Shown here piece after piece: positions 1 through 7,332 of a DNA stretch of 14,962 bases. The notes under the pieces are model-generated. The model worked only from the letters and a program-made list of their open reading frames with translations. It had not been told where the DNA came from and made no database searches. The stretch's first letter is position 1. Every line of letters begins with the position of its first letter. Source of the DNA: Promethearchaeota archaeon (GTDB lineage: Archaea > Asgardarchaeota > Lokiarchaeia > Sigynarchaeales > SOKP01). A program made the position numbers and the translations under genes. The DNA is taken from the NCBI GenBank assembly GCA_014730295.1, contig WJIN01000491.1, positions 1 through 14,962 on the forward strand. Reading direction: 5' to 3'.

Positions 1-1269
1 GAGCCACTTGCCGATTCGTCGTTCGATCTTTTCGCGTGGAGCAGGTCGCTTCTTCAGTGATGCATCTATGCGCTCAAGCTTATCTCGAAGCCGCTCCACC
101 TGGCGACGCAGCATTGCCGACTCTTTTTCGTGGCGAGCTTTACTGCGGCACAGCACATAACGCTCTGTGCCCTTGCGGTCGGGATGGTCGACTAACTTCA
201 CCTCGACGCCCTCTTGGACCTGTTGCCAGTCTGTCTGCTCAAGCAGCTGCTGCTCGAAGGTGCGCAACCGCCCCTTGGGCGTCCCGACGATATACAGCGC
301 ATCACGTTCACGTAGGTAGTCGAGATTGTCCTCGCTGACCATTCCACGGTCCATCGCCCAGATGCGTTCCGCACGCCCGTACTTGCGTTCCATAAAGTCG
401 ATGATGTCCTCGACTGTCGTCACATCGGCACGGTTGCCGGCAAACACCTCGTAGGCCAGCGGCAGCCCCTCCGCTGTGACCACCAGTCCGATACAGACCT
501 GTTTGCAGTCTGGGCGGTTGTCTCGAGAATAGCCGCGCTGGGCCTGGGGATTACGCTGGCACTGGCCTTCGAAGTACGTGCTGGTCACATCGTACAGTAG
601 GAACTCAAAGCGAGACCCGAACATGCTCTCATAGCGCTCCCGCAGGTGCCCGAAAAGCTCTTCGCGGACTGCAAGAACCTGGTCCAGACCCCTGTAGAGG
701 CGGTTGTCATACACATATGCGACATCGACCCCCACAAGGTCATCCAACGCCGTGCTGGCATACCAGCGCTCGCTGATACCAAGCTCCGAGCTCTGCGAAC
801 AGCATCGGCCTACGCTCAATATGCAGGCCACCGTGGCCCAGTCCACCTGTTCCCGACCATGGTGACAGTGTTCGGAAAAGAACGTGTGCAGATGCAGACG
901 GCGCCAAAGCGCCAGGGCAAGGTACACCCTGCCGTACTCGCGAACGCGCTCAACCCCTATCCGCGATACATCAACCTGCGCCCACTGTGGCGGCTCGGGT
1001 GATGACTCATCGAACAACTCCTGTTGCATCGCCGTGCGCGGACGACCGTCAAGCAGACGTGCAATCTCATCCCATCCAGCACGCTCATCCTTGTCAATCC
1101 CTGCGAGCTTGCCCAGCGTCGCCACTATCCGCTGCCGCGGGCCACGTGGGGTACGGACCGACTCAACCAGAGTCCAGTACTCGTAGACCTCTCCCTTGAT
1201 GCGCCGACGGTTGCGTCGTAGGAAATAGATAGGAGTTTTCTTTCCGACCGTTCGGGCATATTCCGTCAC
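1..1269 (-). CDS. IS1634-family DDE transposase, C-terminus cut by the window edge
   Basis: This transposase would cut and rejoin DNA at the ends of its insertion sequence. I translated the minus strand and found 423 codons without a stop, continuing past the edge; the family is usually about 550-600 residues. The N-terminus has the GKKTPIYFLRR and YEYWTLVESVRTPRGPRQRI block typical of the family. A catalytic-core segment with DVTSTYFEG (Asp about 227) follows, then the second acidic block WAMDRGM (Asp about 307). Residues 375-423 are highly charged and probably form a coiled coil. The start is GTG at 1269: an in-frame TGA lies directly upstream, and AGGAG sits a few bases before it. The expected late catalytic Glu lies outside the window. 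Family assignment is secure; activity is not shown. Confidence 0.92.
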   Translation of the reverse strand, partial: MTEYARTVGKKTPIYFLRRNRRRIKGEVYEYWTLVESVRTPRGPRQRIVATLGKLAGIDKDERAGWDEIARLLDGRPRTAMQQELFDESSPEPPQWAQVDVSRIGVERVREYGRVYLALALWRRLHLHTFFSEHCHHGREQVDWATVACILSVGRCCSQSSELGISERWYASTALDDLVGVDVAYVYDNRLYRGLDQVLAVREELFGHLRERYESMFGSRFEFLLYDVTSTYFEGQCQRNPQAQRGYSRDNRPDCKQVCIGLVVTAEGLPLAYEVFAGNRADVTTVEDIIDFMERKYGRAERIWAMDRGMVSEDNLDYLRERDALYIVGTPKGRLRTFEQQLLEQTDWQQVQEGVEVKLVDHPDRKGTERYVLCRSKARHEKESAMLRRQVERLRDKLERIDASLKKRPAPREKIERRIGKWL

Positions 1270-1357
1270 TCATCTCCTGCCTACCAACCCCAGAAACACG
1301 CGTTGAGTGCCCGAGATCCGCTTCGGCGGGGCCCTCACCCGGCAGCGCTATTCCATA

Positions 1358-1386
1358 AATATCATCGATTGCGGACGGAGTGTCAA
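1358..1386 (-). promoter_or_regulatory. sigma-70-type promoter of the transposase
   Basis: On the minus strand a perfect -35 hexamer, TTGACA (1386-1381), is followed after exactly 17 bases by GATATT (1363-1358), which matches 4 of 6 -10 consensus positions. It lies about 90 bases upstream of the GTG start of the transposase and points toward it. It was assigned by consensus and spacing only. Confidence 0.6.
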
Positions 1387-1744
1387 CATTTTCGCGGTTC
1401 AGGGCATAGCTGTCGCAGGGCGTTGGGCTTCGCGGGGTGGGATCAGATGCACTCTCTATCAAAGACAACGCAAGTGACACAACTCGACTGGGCCGCAGGC
1501 CCGGCTACCACACGTTGGGGAACGAAGTGACAACCCCGGGTCGTAAGTCAGTTCCCGGGGTTGGGGTTCAGCAACCGGGGTGTGCGGTGGAGCGCGCTGG
1601 TTGGGCTCTTTCCAGAGCCTGCAGTGCCGCAAGATCTTGCGTCGTTCAGACAGTACGAGAGCACCAGAGCATCCCCTCGTGCCGGGCCCCATGCCGGTGT
1701 GACCAAGAAATCCCGCCAAGATCAATGCTATTTTTCCGCGCACT
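1387..1744. other. gene-poor stretch between the insertion sequence and the membrane-protein gene
   Basis: No frame here looks like a protein I recognise. It contains a short GC hairpin around 1490-1504 (GGGCC, three bases, GGCCC), the stronger hairpin listed separately at 1531-1563, and the unidentified upstream end of the insertion sequence. No clear promoter or ribosome-binding site for the gene starting at 1745 was found. Confidence 0.5.
1531..1563. repeat. perfect 10-bp inverted repeat with a 13-base loop
   Basis: CAACCCCGGG (1531-1540) and CCCGGGGTTG (1554-1563) are perfect inverted copies separated by 13 bases. A related CAACCGGGG occurs just downstream, around 1570. There is no T-run on either side, so it is not a typical intrinsic terminator. 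It may belong to the subterminal end of the neighbouring insertion sequence, or be a cruciform or operator-like site. Confidence 0.6.
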
Positions 1745-3073
1745 ATGCCTATCCACGACAGCCGCCCATCATACCGCCAGCTCTCGCATTTCTTCGTGCC
1801 GCTTGCACTGATGTCGATGTCGCAGGCATTGACCTACCCGCTCGTGGCCATGGTCGCCTCACGTGGTGAGGGGGGCGCGTTGAACATGGCCGGCCTGGCG
1901 CAGTCGAATACCTTCATGTTCTTTCTCGGCTCAATCGCCGCTGGGTTGGTCACCGCCGGGATGGCCTATGGGAAGGGCATCGAGGGGTTCGCCCGGTTCC
2001 GCCGCGTGAACGGGATCATGATGTTGGTCGTGGGTTGTTTGCATGCCTTCTTTGCCCTGCCTGGCCCGTCCCATTTGGTGTTTGGCGTCATTATGGGGCT
2101 CAAACCGAGCATCGAAGCGCCGGCGCGTCTGACATTCATCGCCTGTCTCCCGCTGCATCTGCTCTTCTTCCTGCGCAATCCCTACCACGTCGCCCTGTTC
2201 AATGCGCGTCGGACCGTCCGGGCATACGTGGCGACGCTTGGGCGGATCGTGCTGACTGCCGCGCTTTCGCCATTGTTCTGTACGATAGGGCTGGTCGGTC
2301 CCCTGTGGGCAGTGGTGTGTTTGACAGTGCCCCTGCTGCTGGAGATCGCGGTGTCGTGGCTTCTCGCCCGGTCATTGATCGCTCGGCTCGAGCCCGATCG
2401 CGAGACGGTGGCGAGCGTGGGGGAGATTCTGCGGTTTTCGCTCACGCTGTCGGTTGGGACGGTCTTCCTGAGCATGTCGGGGTACGTCATGGGCGCCTTT
2501 GTCGCGCGCGCGCCCGAGCCCGAACGGGTGCTGCCGGCAGCATACCTTGCACTCGGTCTGGTCACTCCAGTCAACTTCGGCGCATCGCGCGTGCAGGCAC
2601 TGGTGGTGTCATTCGGCGGCGAACGCAATGCGGTCGGACGGCTATGGCGGTTCACGCTCATGGCGGGAGTGGTTCTGGGAGTGATCCCGCTCGTGTTTCA
2701 AATACCAGGCGTGCGTGAGCTGTACTATGTCTCACTGCAGAAGCTGCCGCCGGCGGACCTGGCGCTCGTCACCACCACTGCTTTCGGCATGGTTTTCGCC
2801 CCGTTGACGGTCGCGTTCCGTTCGCTCTGCCAGGGGCGCGCCGCGTTTGTCAGGCGGCCGGAGATCGTTCTGGGTGGCCAGGGCATCTACCTCGGCATCA
2901 TGACCTCGACCGCATTCATCGCGCTGCAGGCGGGAGCCCCGGGCAGCCTGCTGATACCCATTGCTCTTCTCAGCGGCAATGTCGTATCGGCGGGGGCGAT
3001 GATGCTGATGCTTGGTCGACACTGGCACGATGCGCCGGTGCCGTTGGTGCAGCCTGTGTTGCCGGAGCGTTAG
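1745..3073 (+). CDS. multi-pass membrane protein, MOP flippase superfamily (ANKH/MATE-like)
   Basis: This 442-residue, very hydrophobic protein has about twelve predicted membrane spans, for example near residues 15-38, 53-73, 90-115, 129-145, 168-207, 232-255, 303-322, 338-360 and 377-424. Its opening (FFVPLALMSM followed by a small-residue helix) and the repeat of that layout after residue 225 fit the two six-helix bundles of the MOP superfamily, which moves lipids, oligosaccharide-lipids, drugs or small anions. Blocks such as LFNARRTVRAYV and LGGQGIYLGIM recall the ankylosis (ANKH) branch more than classical MATE pumps, but this comes from memory of family patterns. The ATG at 1745 has no convincing ribosome-binding site, so the start is uncertain. 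The gene is clearly richer in GC than the genes from 3700 rightwards. The substrate is unknown. Confidence 0.72.
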   Translation: MPIHDSRPSYRQLSHFFVPLALMSMSQALTYPLVAMVASRGEGGALNMAGLAQSNTFMFFLGSIAAGLVTAGMAYGKGIEGFARFRRVNGIMMLVVGCLHAFFALPGPSHLVFGVIMGLKPSIEAPARLTFIACLPLHLLFFLRNPYHVALFNARRTVRAYVATLGRIVLTAALSPLFCTIGLVGPLWAVVCLTVPLLLEIAVSWLLARSLIARLEPDRETVASVGEILRFSLTLSVGTVFLSMSGYVMGAFVARAPEPERVLPAAYLALGLVTPVNFGASRVQALVVSFGGERNAVGRLWRFTLMAGVVLGVIPLVFQIPGVRELYYVSLQKLPPADLALVTTTAFGMVFAPLTVAFRSLCQGRAAFVRRPEIVLGGQGIYLGIMTSTAFIALQAGAPGSLLIPIALLSGNVVSAGAMMLMLGRHWHDAPVPLVQPVLPER

Positions 3074-3722
3074 CGTACTGTCCCATAAACGGCGTCAACT
3101 ATTGTGGCTCAGTGCATCCCGGTTGCTGGCACGAGTGGATGCTTTCGGCGCGGCTGAGCCGCGGCCACAGCGGTACGTAACTCGGAGACCCATGAGTTGT
3201 TGGTGTCAGCCGGCGACAATTCGCTCGTCGATTCCGAGCGGGTCTCATTCGCTGTCGCCCACGCGAACCGGCCACCGCTGTTTACCTGTCTTAACACGTC
3301 AGCGACTTACGAAGGTGACTGCGTATCGTACCCTGCCGTTGTCGACGAGCCGGACAATGACGACGTGTTGCTGGAGAGAGGGAGGTCACCCGATGCGGCG
3401 GTAGTCCACGAGAGGCGGTTTCGGTGGGCGTTCGCGCGAACATGTCCGGCAAGTATGGCAAGGGCGGCTTGCGGGGCGCGAGTGGGCGGACCAGGGGTGT
3501 CGATGCGCGCGGTCCAAATAATATGTCCAGTGGCGGCCGAGACATAGCGCAAACGAGGCCCGCGGGCAGTCCGGATTGCAATGTCAATAAGAAGTGTTCC
3601 AATTTCATGAGTTTGCCGCCAATGCTTGCTGTTGAGGAATGCCGCATGTATACTCTCACCTGAGTCAAGTCACTCCGAGACGAATCCTCAAAACGGACAC
3701 GTAACCGACAGAGGGCTTAACC
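3074..3722. other. 650-base stretch with no recognisable gene
   Basis: Several short overlapping frames occur on both strands, but none has a recognisable motif and they conflict with one another, as expected for GC-rich non-coding DNA. A near-perfect palindrome, CGCGGCTGAGCCGCG, lies at 3149-3163. Base composition falls from GC-rich to more balanced at about 3580-3620, where the leader of the SDR gene begins. The stretch may contain remnants of a decayed gene. Confidence 0.5.
3626..3654 (+). promoter_or_regulatory. candidate promoter of the SDR gene
   Basis: TTGCTG (3626-3631) and TATACT (3649-3654) are separated by 17 bases. The -10 matches 5 of 6 consensus positions; the -35 matches only the leading TTG. 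The site lies about 70 bases upstream of the SDR start, in the AT-richer part of the gap. A GAGG ribosome-binding site at 3711-3714 precedes the ATG at 3723. Moderate support only. Confidence 0.4.
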
Positions 3723-4490
3723 ATGGGCATTTTCGAGCGAAAGACGGCTATCGTAACGGGAGCAACCGGTGGAATCGGCCACGAGATTGTGAATAAGTTA
3801 TGCACATCCGGTATCGGATGTGTCGTTGCGGGAAGAAACGAAGAGAAACTCAGATCACTAATGGAATGCTCCACGAACGGGGATATCATCCCGGTACGCT
3901 GCGATGTGACAAGACTGGGCGATCTACAGAAGCTTGTAGAAGCTGCCACGGATGGATTCGGGAAAATCGACATTTTGATCAACTGTGCCGGTATCACGAG
4001 CCAACACCATTTCTGGGAACAACCTATCGAGGAGATAGAAATGGTCGTAATGACGAACTATTACAGTTATGTCGCCTTGACTCGTTTGGTAGTGCCGCAC
4101 ATGAAGGAGCGCGGAGACGGCCACATAATCAACATTACCTCCGGCTCGGTTATGGTGGACCCGCCCCCGACGAAATTCGCCGTCTACACCTCTCTCAAAG
4201 TGGCCTTGAGGTCCTTTGCAAAGGGACTGTTCTGGGAAATGCGGGACTTTGGTGTGAAAGTGACATCTATCTTCCCCGGCGTGACCAAAACACCATTGAC
4301 AAACAGGTTGGAGAACGTTACTCAATCAGTGGAAGACCGCCTCATGGACCCCGAGGTGATCGCCGATACGGTGCTGTTTGCCATCAACCTGCCTGACAAC
4401 GTGTCACCTTTGGAACTGGCGGTCGGCAACCGGAGAACACCGTGGGTGAAACCAATAATCCCCGTCGTCCAGGACCATCCATCGAACTGA
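3723..4490 (+). CDS. short-chain dehydrogenase/reductase (classical SDR)
   Basis: This 255-residue protein is a classical NAD(P)-dependent oxidoreductase of the FabG-like size class, expected in the cytoplasm. The Rossmann nucleotide motif TGATGGIG is at residues 12-19, an Asp follows beta-strand 3 (CDVT, 60-63), and NCAG is at 87-90. The catalytic set is Ser142, Tyr155 and Lys159 (YTSLK), and the PG motif is at 185-186. An Arg at 38 in AGRNEEK suggests NADP preference. The start is supported by GAGG nine bases upstream. It runs toward the long minus-strand gene set and could be its ketoreductase, but its opposite orientation and separate promoter mean this link is inference. A general carbonyl or sugar reductase is an equal alternative. 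Confidence 0.93.
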   Translation: MGIFERKTAIVTGATGGIGHEIVNKLCTSGIGCVVAGRNEEKLRSLMECSTNGDIIPVRCDVTRLGDLQKLVEAATDGFGKIDILINCAGITSQHHFWEQPIEEIEMVVMTNYYSYVALTRLVVPHMKERGDGHIINITSGSVMVDPPPTKFAVYTSLKVALRSFAKGLFWEMRDFGVKVTSIFPGVTKTPLTNRLENVTQSVEDRLMDPEVIADTVLFAINLPDNVSPLELAVGNRRTPWVKPIIPVVQDHPSN

Positions 4491-4536
4491 AACGCTCTAC
4501 TCAAGTAGTCGAAATACGCGCCGTTGGGCGTTTGGA

Positions 4537-4563
4537 TACCGCATGTCTCGCGGGCATGCGGTA
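4537..4563 (+). terminator. strong hairpin after the SDR gene, possible terminator
   Basis: TACCGCATG (4537-4545) and CATGCGGTA (4555-4563) form a perfect 9-bp stem that can extend inward by a few G-T and G-C pairs. It lies 47 bases after the SDR stop, between convergent units. It lacks a T-run on the plus strand, so an intrinsic terminator is possible but not typical. Confidence 0.35.
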
Positions 4564-4599
4564 CCGGCGTGATAGTCTGCGGACACGTGGTAGAAGACC

Positions 4600-4984
4600 A
4601 GCGGGGCGCTGACAAAGCGCCATTTCGTATGCGTTCGGTCTGCGTCATCTTGAGACCGTTGTCGGCGTATAAACCGGTAAGTGTTTCATCAAACAGCAAC
4701 ACGGCGCCGTGCCGGTCACAGAGCTCCCGTACTCCATTCAGAAAACCGGTCAGGGGCATGAGTCCGCCCATTCGAATGCTTAACGGTTCTATCGCTACGG
4801 CTCCGACTTCTCCATTCGCGGACTCGAAGATGCTCTTCACCGAGTCGAGGTCGTTCCAGACGGCAAGGTCGACGGTTTCGGGGGCGTGGTCCTCTCGTGG
4901 AACAAAGCGAGTGTCGAAGCGAATGTACCGAGGTCTATCATTTGCACGGAGTAGACGGTGGATAAACGCATCGGTGTTTGGCAT
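4600..4984 (-). pseudogene. remnant of a class III (HemL-like) aminotransferase
   Basis: An open frame from an ATG at 4984 shows about 120 residues of the middle of a PLP-dependent class III aminotransferase of the glutamate-1-semialdehyde aminomutase type. The frame has WNDLDSVKSIFE, then AVAIEPLSIRMG (Glu67-Pro68), then GFLNGVRELCDRHGAVLLFDE with the PLP-ring Asp at residue 99. The family is about 420 residues. The roughly 100 N-terminal residues are missing, with a stop 10 codons upstream. The catalytic-lysine region and C-terminus are also missing: after about residue 120 the frame runs into unrelated sequence and then antisense to the SDR gene. It cannot be a working aminotransferase. 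It follows the secreted TPR gene by 134 bases and may be a decayed last member of that transcription unit. Confidence 0.7.
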
Positions 4985-5118
4985 GATGCGTTCTCCGGAA
5001 TGCGGTCTTCGGATTCACCCTACCCGGGGCTCTGCTCCGGCGCTCCACCCGCGCGGGAGCGACCGGCACAAGTGCGTGGTCATTTGTCCCGCTTCGACGT
5101 CGATAGTGTCAATCAGGT

Positions 5119-5829
5119 CTACAATTTGTATTCTTCCTTGACGTGTTTCGCAAAGAGGTTGTCCGGACTACGGGTGAGGACCGAATCGATTATCTCGCGT
5201 GCCGTATTCTCACCGCCTTTCATCTTGGCGTGGGCTTTGGCGACATACACGGGGAAGTCCGGGTCGTTCGGAAACTCCTTCCGCAGTTGCTCAAAACCTT
5301 CGAGCGCCTCGGCGACATCACCGCCGAATAGCGCCGGAGCCATAAGCTTCATATACGAATCCATGAAGCGAGTATAGTGATGGTTCGGCCGGTTCTCCCT
5401 CATTTTCTTCAGATCTTTGAGAGCTTTAGGCCCAAAGGATGCTCCCGCCGAAAAACCGAAGGTGGAAAGACGTTGATAGGCCATCGCCCTTCCCGCAAGG
5501 GCCTCAAAAGAGCTCGTGTCCATTGCCAATGCTTTTGTGTACTCCTCGGCCGCCGCCTCGAGCGATTCCCGCGCCTCTTTCTTCTCTCCCTTGAGCTCCT
5601 GAATGAAGCCGAGGCGAAAGAGCGTTTTGCCTCTCACGATGTGCCGGTTGAGATTGTTCGCCTTGGACGAAGACAACTGTTCAAGCGCACCGGTCAAGGC
5701 GCTCTCATCGTAGCTTCGCAAGGTTTCTTCGAGAGTCGCAGGCGCTGATTTAGTCGCGGCTTGCCCCATCTGCGAGGTGGTGGTCAACAGAGCTCCAATC
5801 AGGGCCGGGAGCAAACGCAGTCTCTTCAT
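5119..5829 (-). CDS. secreted TPR-repeat protein
   Basis: This 236-residue protein has a Sec signal peptide (basic MKRLR, a hydrophobic core to about residue 20, cleavage after GQA near 24), so it acts in the periplasm. The mature part is helical with TPR-like pairs, clearest around residues 57-107 (ending ALAMDTSSFEALAGRAMAYQ) and again near 163-230 (GGDVAEALEGFEQLRKEFPN). The layout recalls TatT-type periplasmic TPR partners, but that is tentative. I chose ATG 5829 over the ATG two codons earlier because AGGAG abuts the earlier one and lies six bases before this one. The gene follows the U32 gene after about 300 bases without a gene. It probably serves as a protein-binding or assembly factor; the partner is unknown. 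Confidence 0.75.
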   Translation of the reverse strand: MKRLRLLPALIGALLTTTSQMGQAATKSAPATLEETLRSYDESALTGALEQLSSSKANNLNRHIVRGKTLFRLGFIQELKGEKKEARESLEAAAEEYTKALAMDTSSFEALAGRAMAYQRLSTFGFSAGASFGPKALKDLKKMRENRPNHHYTRFMDSYMKLMAPALFGGDVAEALEGFEQLRKEFPNDPDFPVYVAKAHAKMKGGENTAREIIDSVLTRSPDNLFAKHVKEEYKL

Positions 5830-6136
5830 GTTCATCTCCTCTCGTCAAGAGCGCACGGTACAATCAGTTGCCGCACGGGTTGGGTGCGTAGGTAGCTGAG
5901 CCTCTTCGTTCGAGAATCACGCAATCGGGCTCCATGGCGAACCCTCCCGTCGCGCGACCGGGCTTCGCCGCTTGCTTTGTCGTTCATCCAGCCAATACGC
6001 GAAGCACTGGACAAGCCTCGTATACCACGCAAGCACGCAACGCCGGGCTCTTTCCGTTTTCAAGGGTTTGGTTGTAGTGTGCACGGTGGTCGCATCTGGT
6101 TACGTGTATCACGTGCCCGTTCACATCGGGGCTCTA
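5830..6136. other. 307-base gap between the U32 and secreted TPR genes
   Basis: No frame here is convincing. On the minus strand one frame could run upstream from the TPR gene, but its composition is Arg-rich and shows no domain. A CACGTG site occurs at 6110-6115. No intrinsic terminator with a T-run and no strong promoter pair were found. The gap probably separates two transcripts or holds a degraded insertion. Confidence 0.4.
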
Positions 6137-7204
6137 TCAGGCAACCTCGAGCATTTCGTCGATGGAGCGGTCAACCATTCGACGGTAGGCGGCAAGGTCA
6201 CCATGAATGCTACCGGCTTCAGCCCAGTACTCTTCGCAATACCCACAGTTGTCGCAGCTACCTTTGCATTGCCCATCCATGAAGTGGTCGATGAATCCAT
6301 CGAGGCTTCTGTTGTCAATCACGATGTCCAAACCCTCGGGCAGTGCCCCGCCGCGGGCGCCGTATAACAGGACGTTGAGGAAATCGAGACTGTTTCCCTC
6401 ATGGCTGCGTTGGGTGTAGATACGTACGCGCTGCTCGATCCACTCGGTGCTGTATTCTCTACCGGCAATCTTGAAGCGGTCGACCCCCAACGCCTCGTAC
6501 CGCGCAATATCCTCCGGACGTATCCAGGGCGAGCGCAACAACTCAACGGGGTTGTCGAGCTTCTGGCGAGTGCACCATGCCATTGGGAAATTGTGCCGGG
6601 TCATGGTTGCGCCCGATTGCGAATTGTGGCTGGCGAATGCGCCGTGGTAGGTGATGAGCGGGCAATCGTAGAGGCACATGTTGTTCAAAAGCAGCTCGAC
6701 ATCGTTTGCCTTCGCGATGATTTCCTTAAGGGTGACAATGTCCCTGTTCAGGATATCAGGTACGGAGATGATCTCGACCTTATCGTAGTAATGACTCATT
6801 TTGTAGGTGGAGTCAACAAGTGCGGACAAAGAAAGCTTGATTTTCAGGTCTGGGAAATGTTTCTTGACGAACTCAACCACGAACGGATTACCCACGACAA
6901 CCCGGTCGGCGCCGGCGTCTACGATCCGCGAGAAGTAGTCGTGGAGCTCGGGTTTGCGTGTGTACTCCTGGTTTCCCATGCACAGGCTGTTGGCGATGAA
7001 GTTGAAATCGACCCCTAAGGCATGAACGGCTTCGATATGACTCCGAGCCCTGGAGAAGTCCATATCGGGCACCTGCCGAGGGTGACGGAGATTGCCGACG
7101 ATACTGCTGGGGACGCCGGCGTAGAGCTCGCTGATGTGTTCTTTGTACGGCTCCAGTTTCACCAACAGGTCCTTGTTCCAGTTATAGGGAACATTTAGCA
7201 CCAT
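6137..7204 (-). CDS. U32-family (UbiU/UbiV-like) Fe-S protein
   Basis: This 355-residue protein has the U32 'peptidase' fold; known members are mostly RNA or ubiquinone hydroxylases (RlhA, TrhP, UbiU/UbiV) rather than proteases. A TIM-barrel-like body includes DFNFIANSLCMGN (Cys75) and GADRVVVGNPFVVEF. It then has the family Cys block NNMCLYDCP (Cys177, Cys181), Cys211, and the signature RFKIAGRE (244-250). The C-terminus carries a further CxxxCxxCxxC motif (Cys313, 317, 320, 323), so one or two iron-sulphur clusters are likely. Its place beside aromatase and cyclase genes suggests O2-independent hydroxylation of an aromatic product. That is inference by analogy with UbiU/UbiV. AGGA about 11 bases upstream supports the ATG. 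The exact cluster ligands cannot be fixed from sequence alone. Confidence 0.82.
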   Translation of the reverse strand: MVLNVPYNWNKDLLVKLEPYKEHISELYAGVPSSIVGNLRHPRQVPDMDFSRARSHIEAVHALGVDFNFIANSLCMGNQEYTRKPELHDYFSRIVDAGADRVVVGNPFVVEFVKKHFPDLKIKLSLSALVDSTYKMSHYYDKVEIISVPDILNRDIVTLKEIIAKANDVELLLNNMCLYDCPLITYHGAFASHNSQSGATMTRHNFPMAWCTRQKLDNPVELLRSPWIRPEDIARYEALGVDRFKIAGREYSTEWIEQRVRIYTQRSHEGNSLDFLNVLLYGARGGALPEGLDIVIDNRSLDGFIDHFMDGQCKGSCDNCGYCEEYWAEAGSIHGDLAAYRRMVDRSIDEMLEVA

Positions 7205-7332
7205 AGTTCGCCAATCCTTTCGCTACTGAAATGTCTTGTGGTATCTGGTTTACGATTGCGATGTCGGTTTTCTCCGCCACATGGACAAGGCGCGAATTGT
7301 TCTCGACCCGTGAGAGGCGTTCCGCGCGGACC

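Larger units (their letters stand above)
1..1386 (-). mobile_element. IS1634-family insertion sequence, part inside the window
   Basis: This is the minimal extent of an insertion sequence: the transposase frame plus its upstream promoter. The far end lies beyond the left edge, so the terminal inverted repeats and target duplication cannot be matched. The upstream end is not fixed. It probably lies between the promoter at 1358-1386 and the hairpin at 1531-1563, and the stretch around 1510-1530 is a candidate for the terminal repeat. The transposase frame is open throughout, so the element may still be active or only recently inserted. Confidence 0.65.

Noticed and set aside
1163..1480. 105-residue minus-strand frame spanning the transposase start
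   Set aside because: It overlaps the true transposase frame in another phase. Its content is low-complexity and has no recognised motif.
3197..3668. Overlapping frames of 80-130 residues on both strands in the gap before the SDR gene
   Set aside because: They conflict with each other, have no motif or good ribosome-binding site, and look like GC-driven open frames.
4503..4630. A second-frame continuation of the aminotransferase remnant reading toward the SDR gene
   Set aside because: I translated it and found an open stretch of about 40 codons, but it does not resemble the C-terminus of a class III aminotransferase.
5832..6032. 66-residue Arg-rich minus-strand frame upstream of the secreted TPR gene
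   Set aside because: It has no ribosome-binding site or motif and its composition is unlike the neighbouring genes. A link to mobile-element debris could not be supported.
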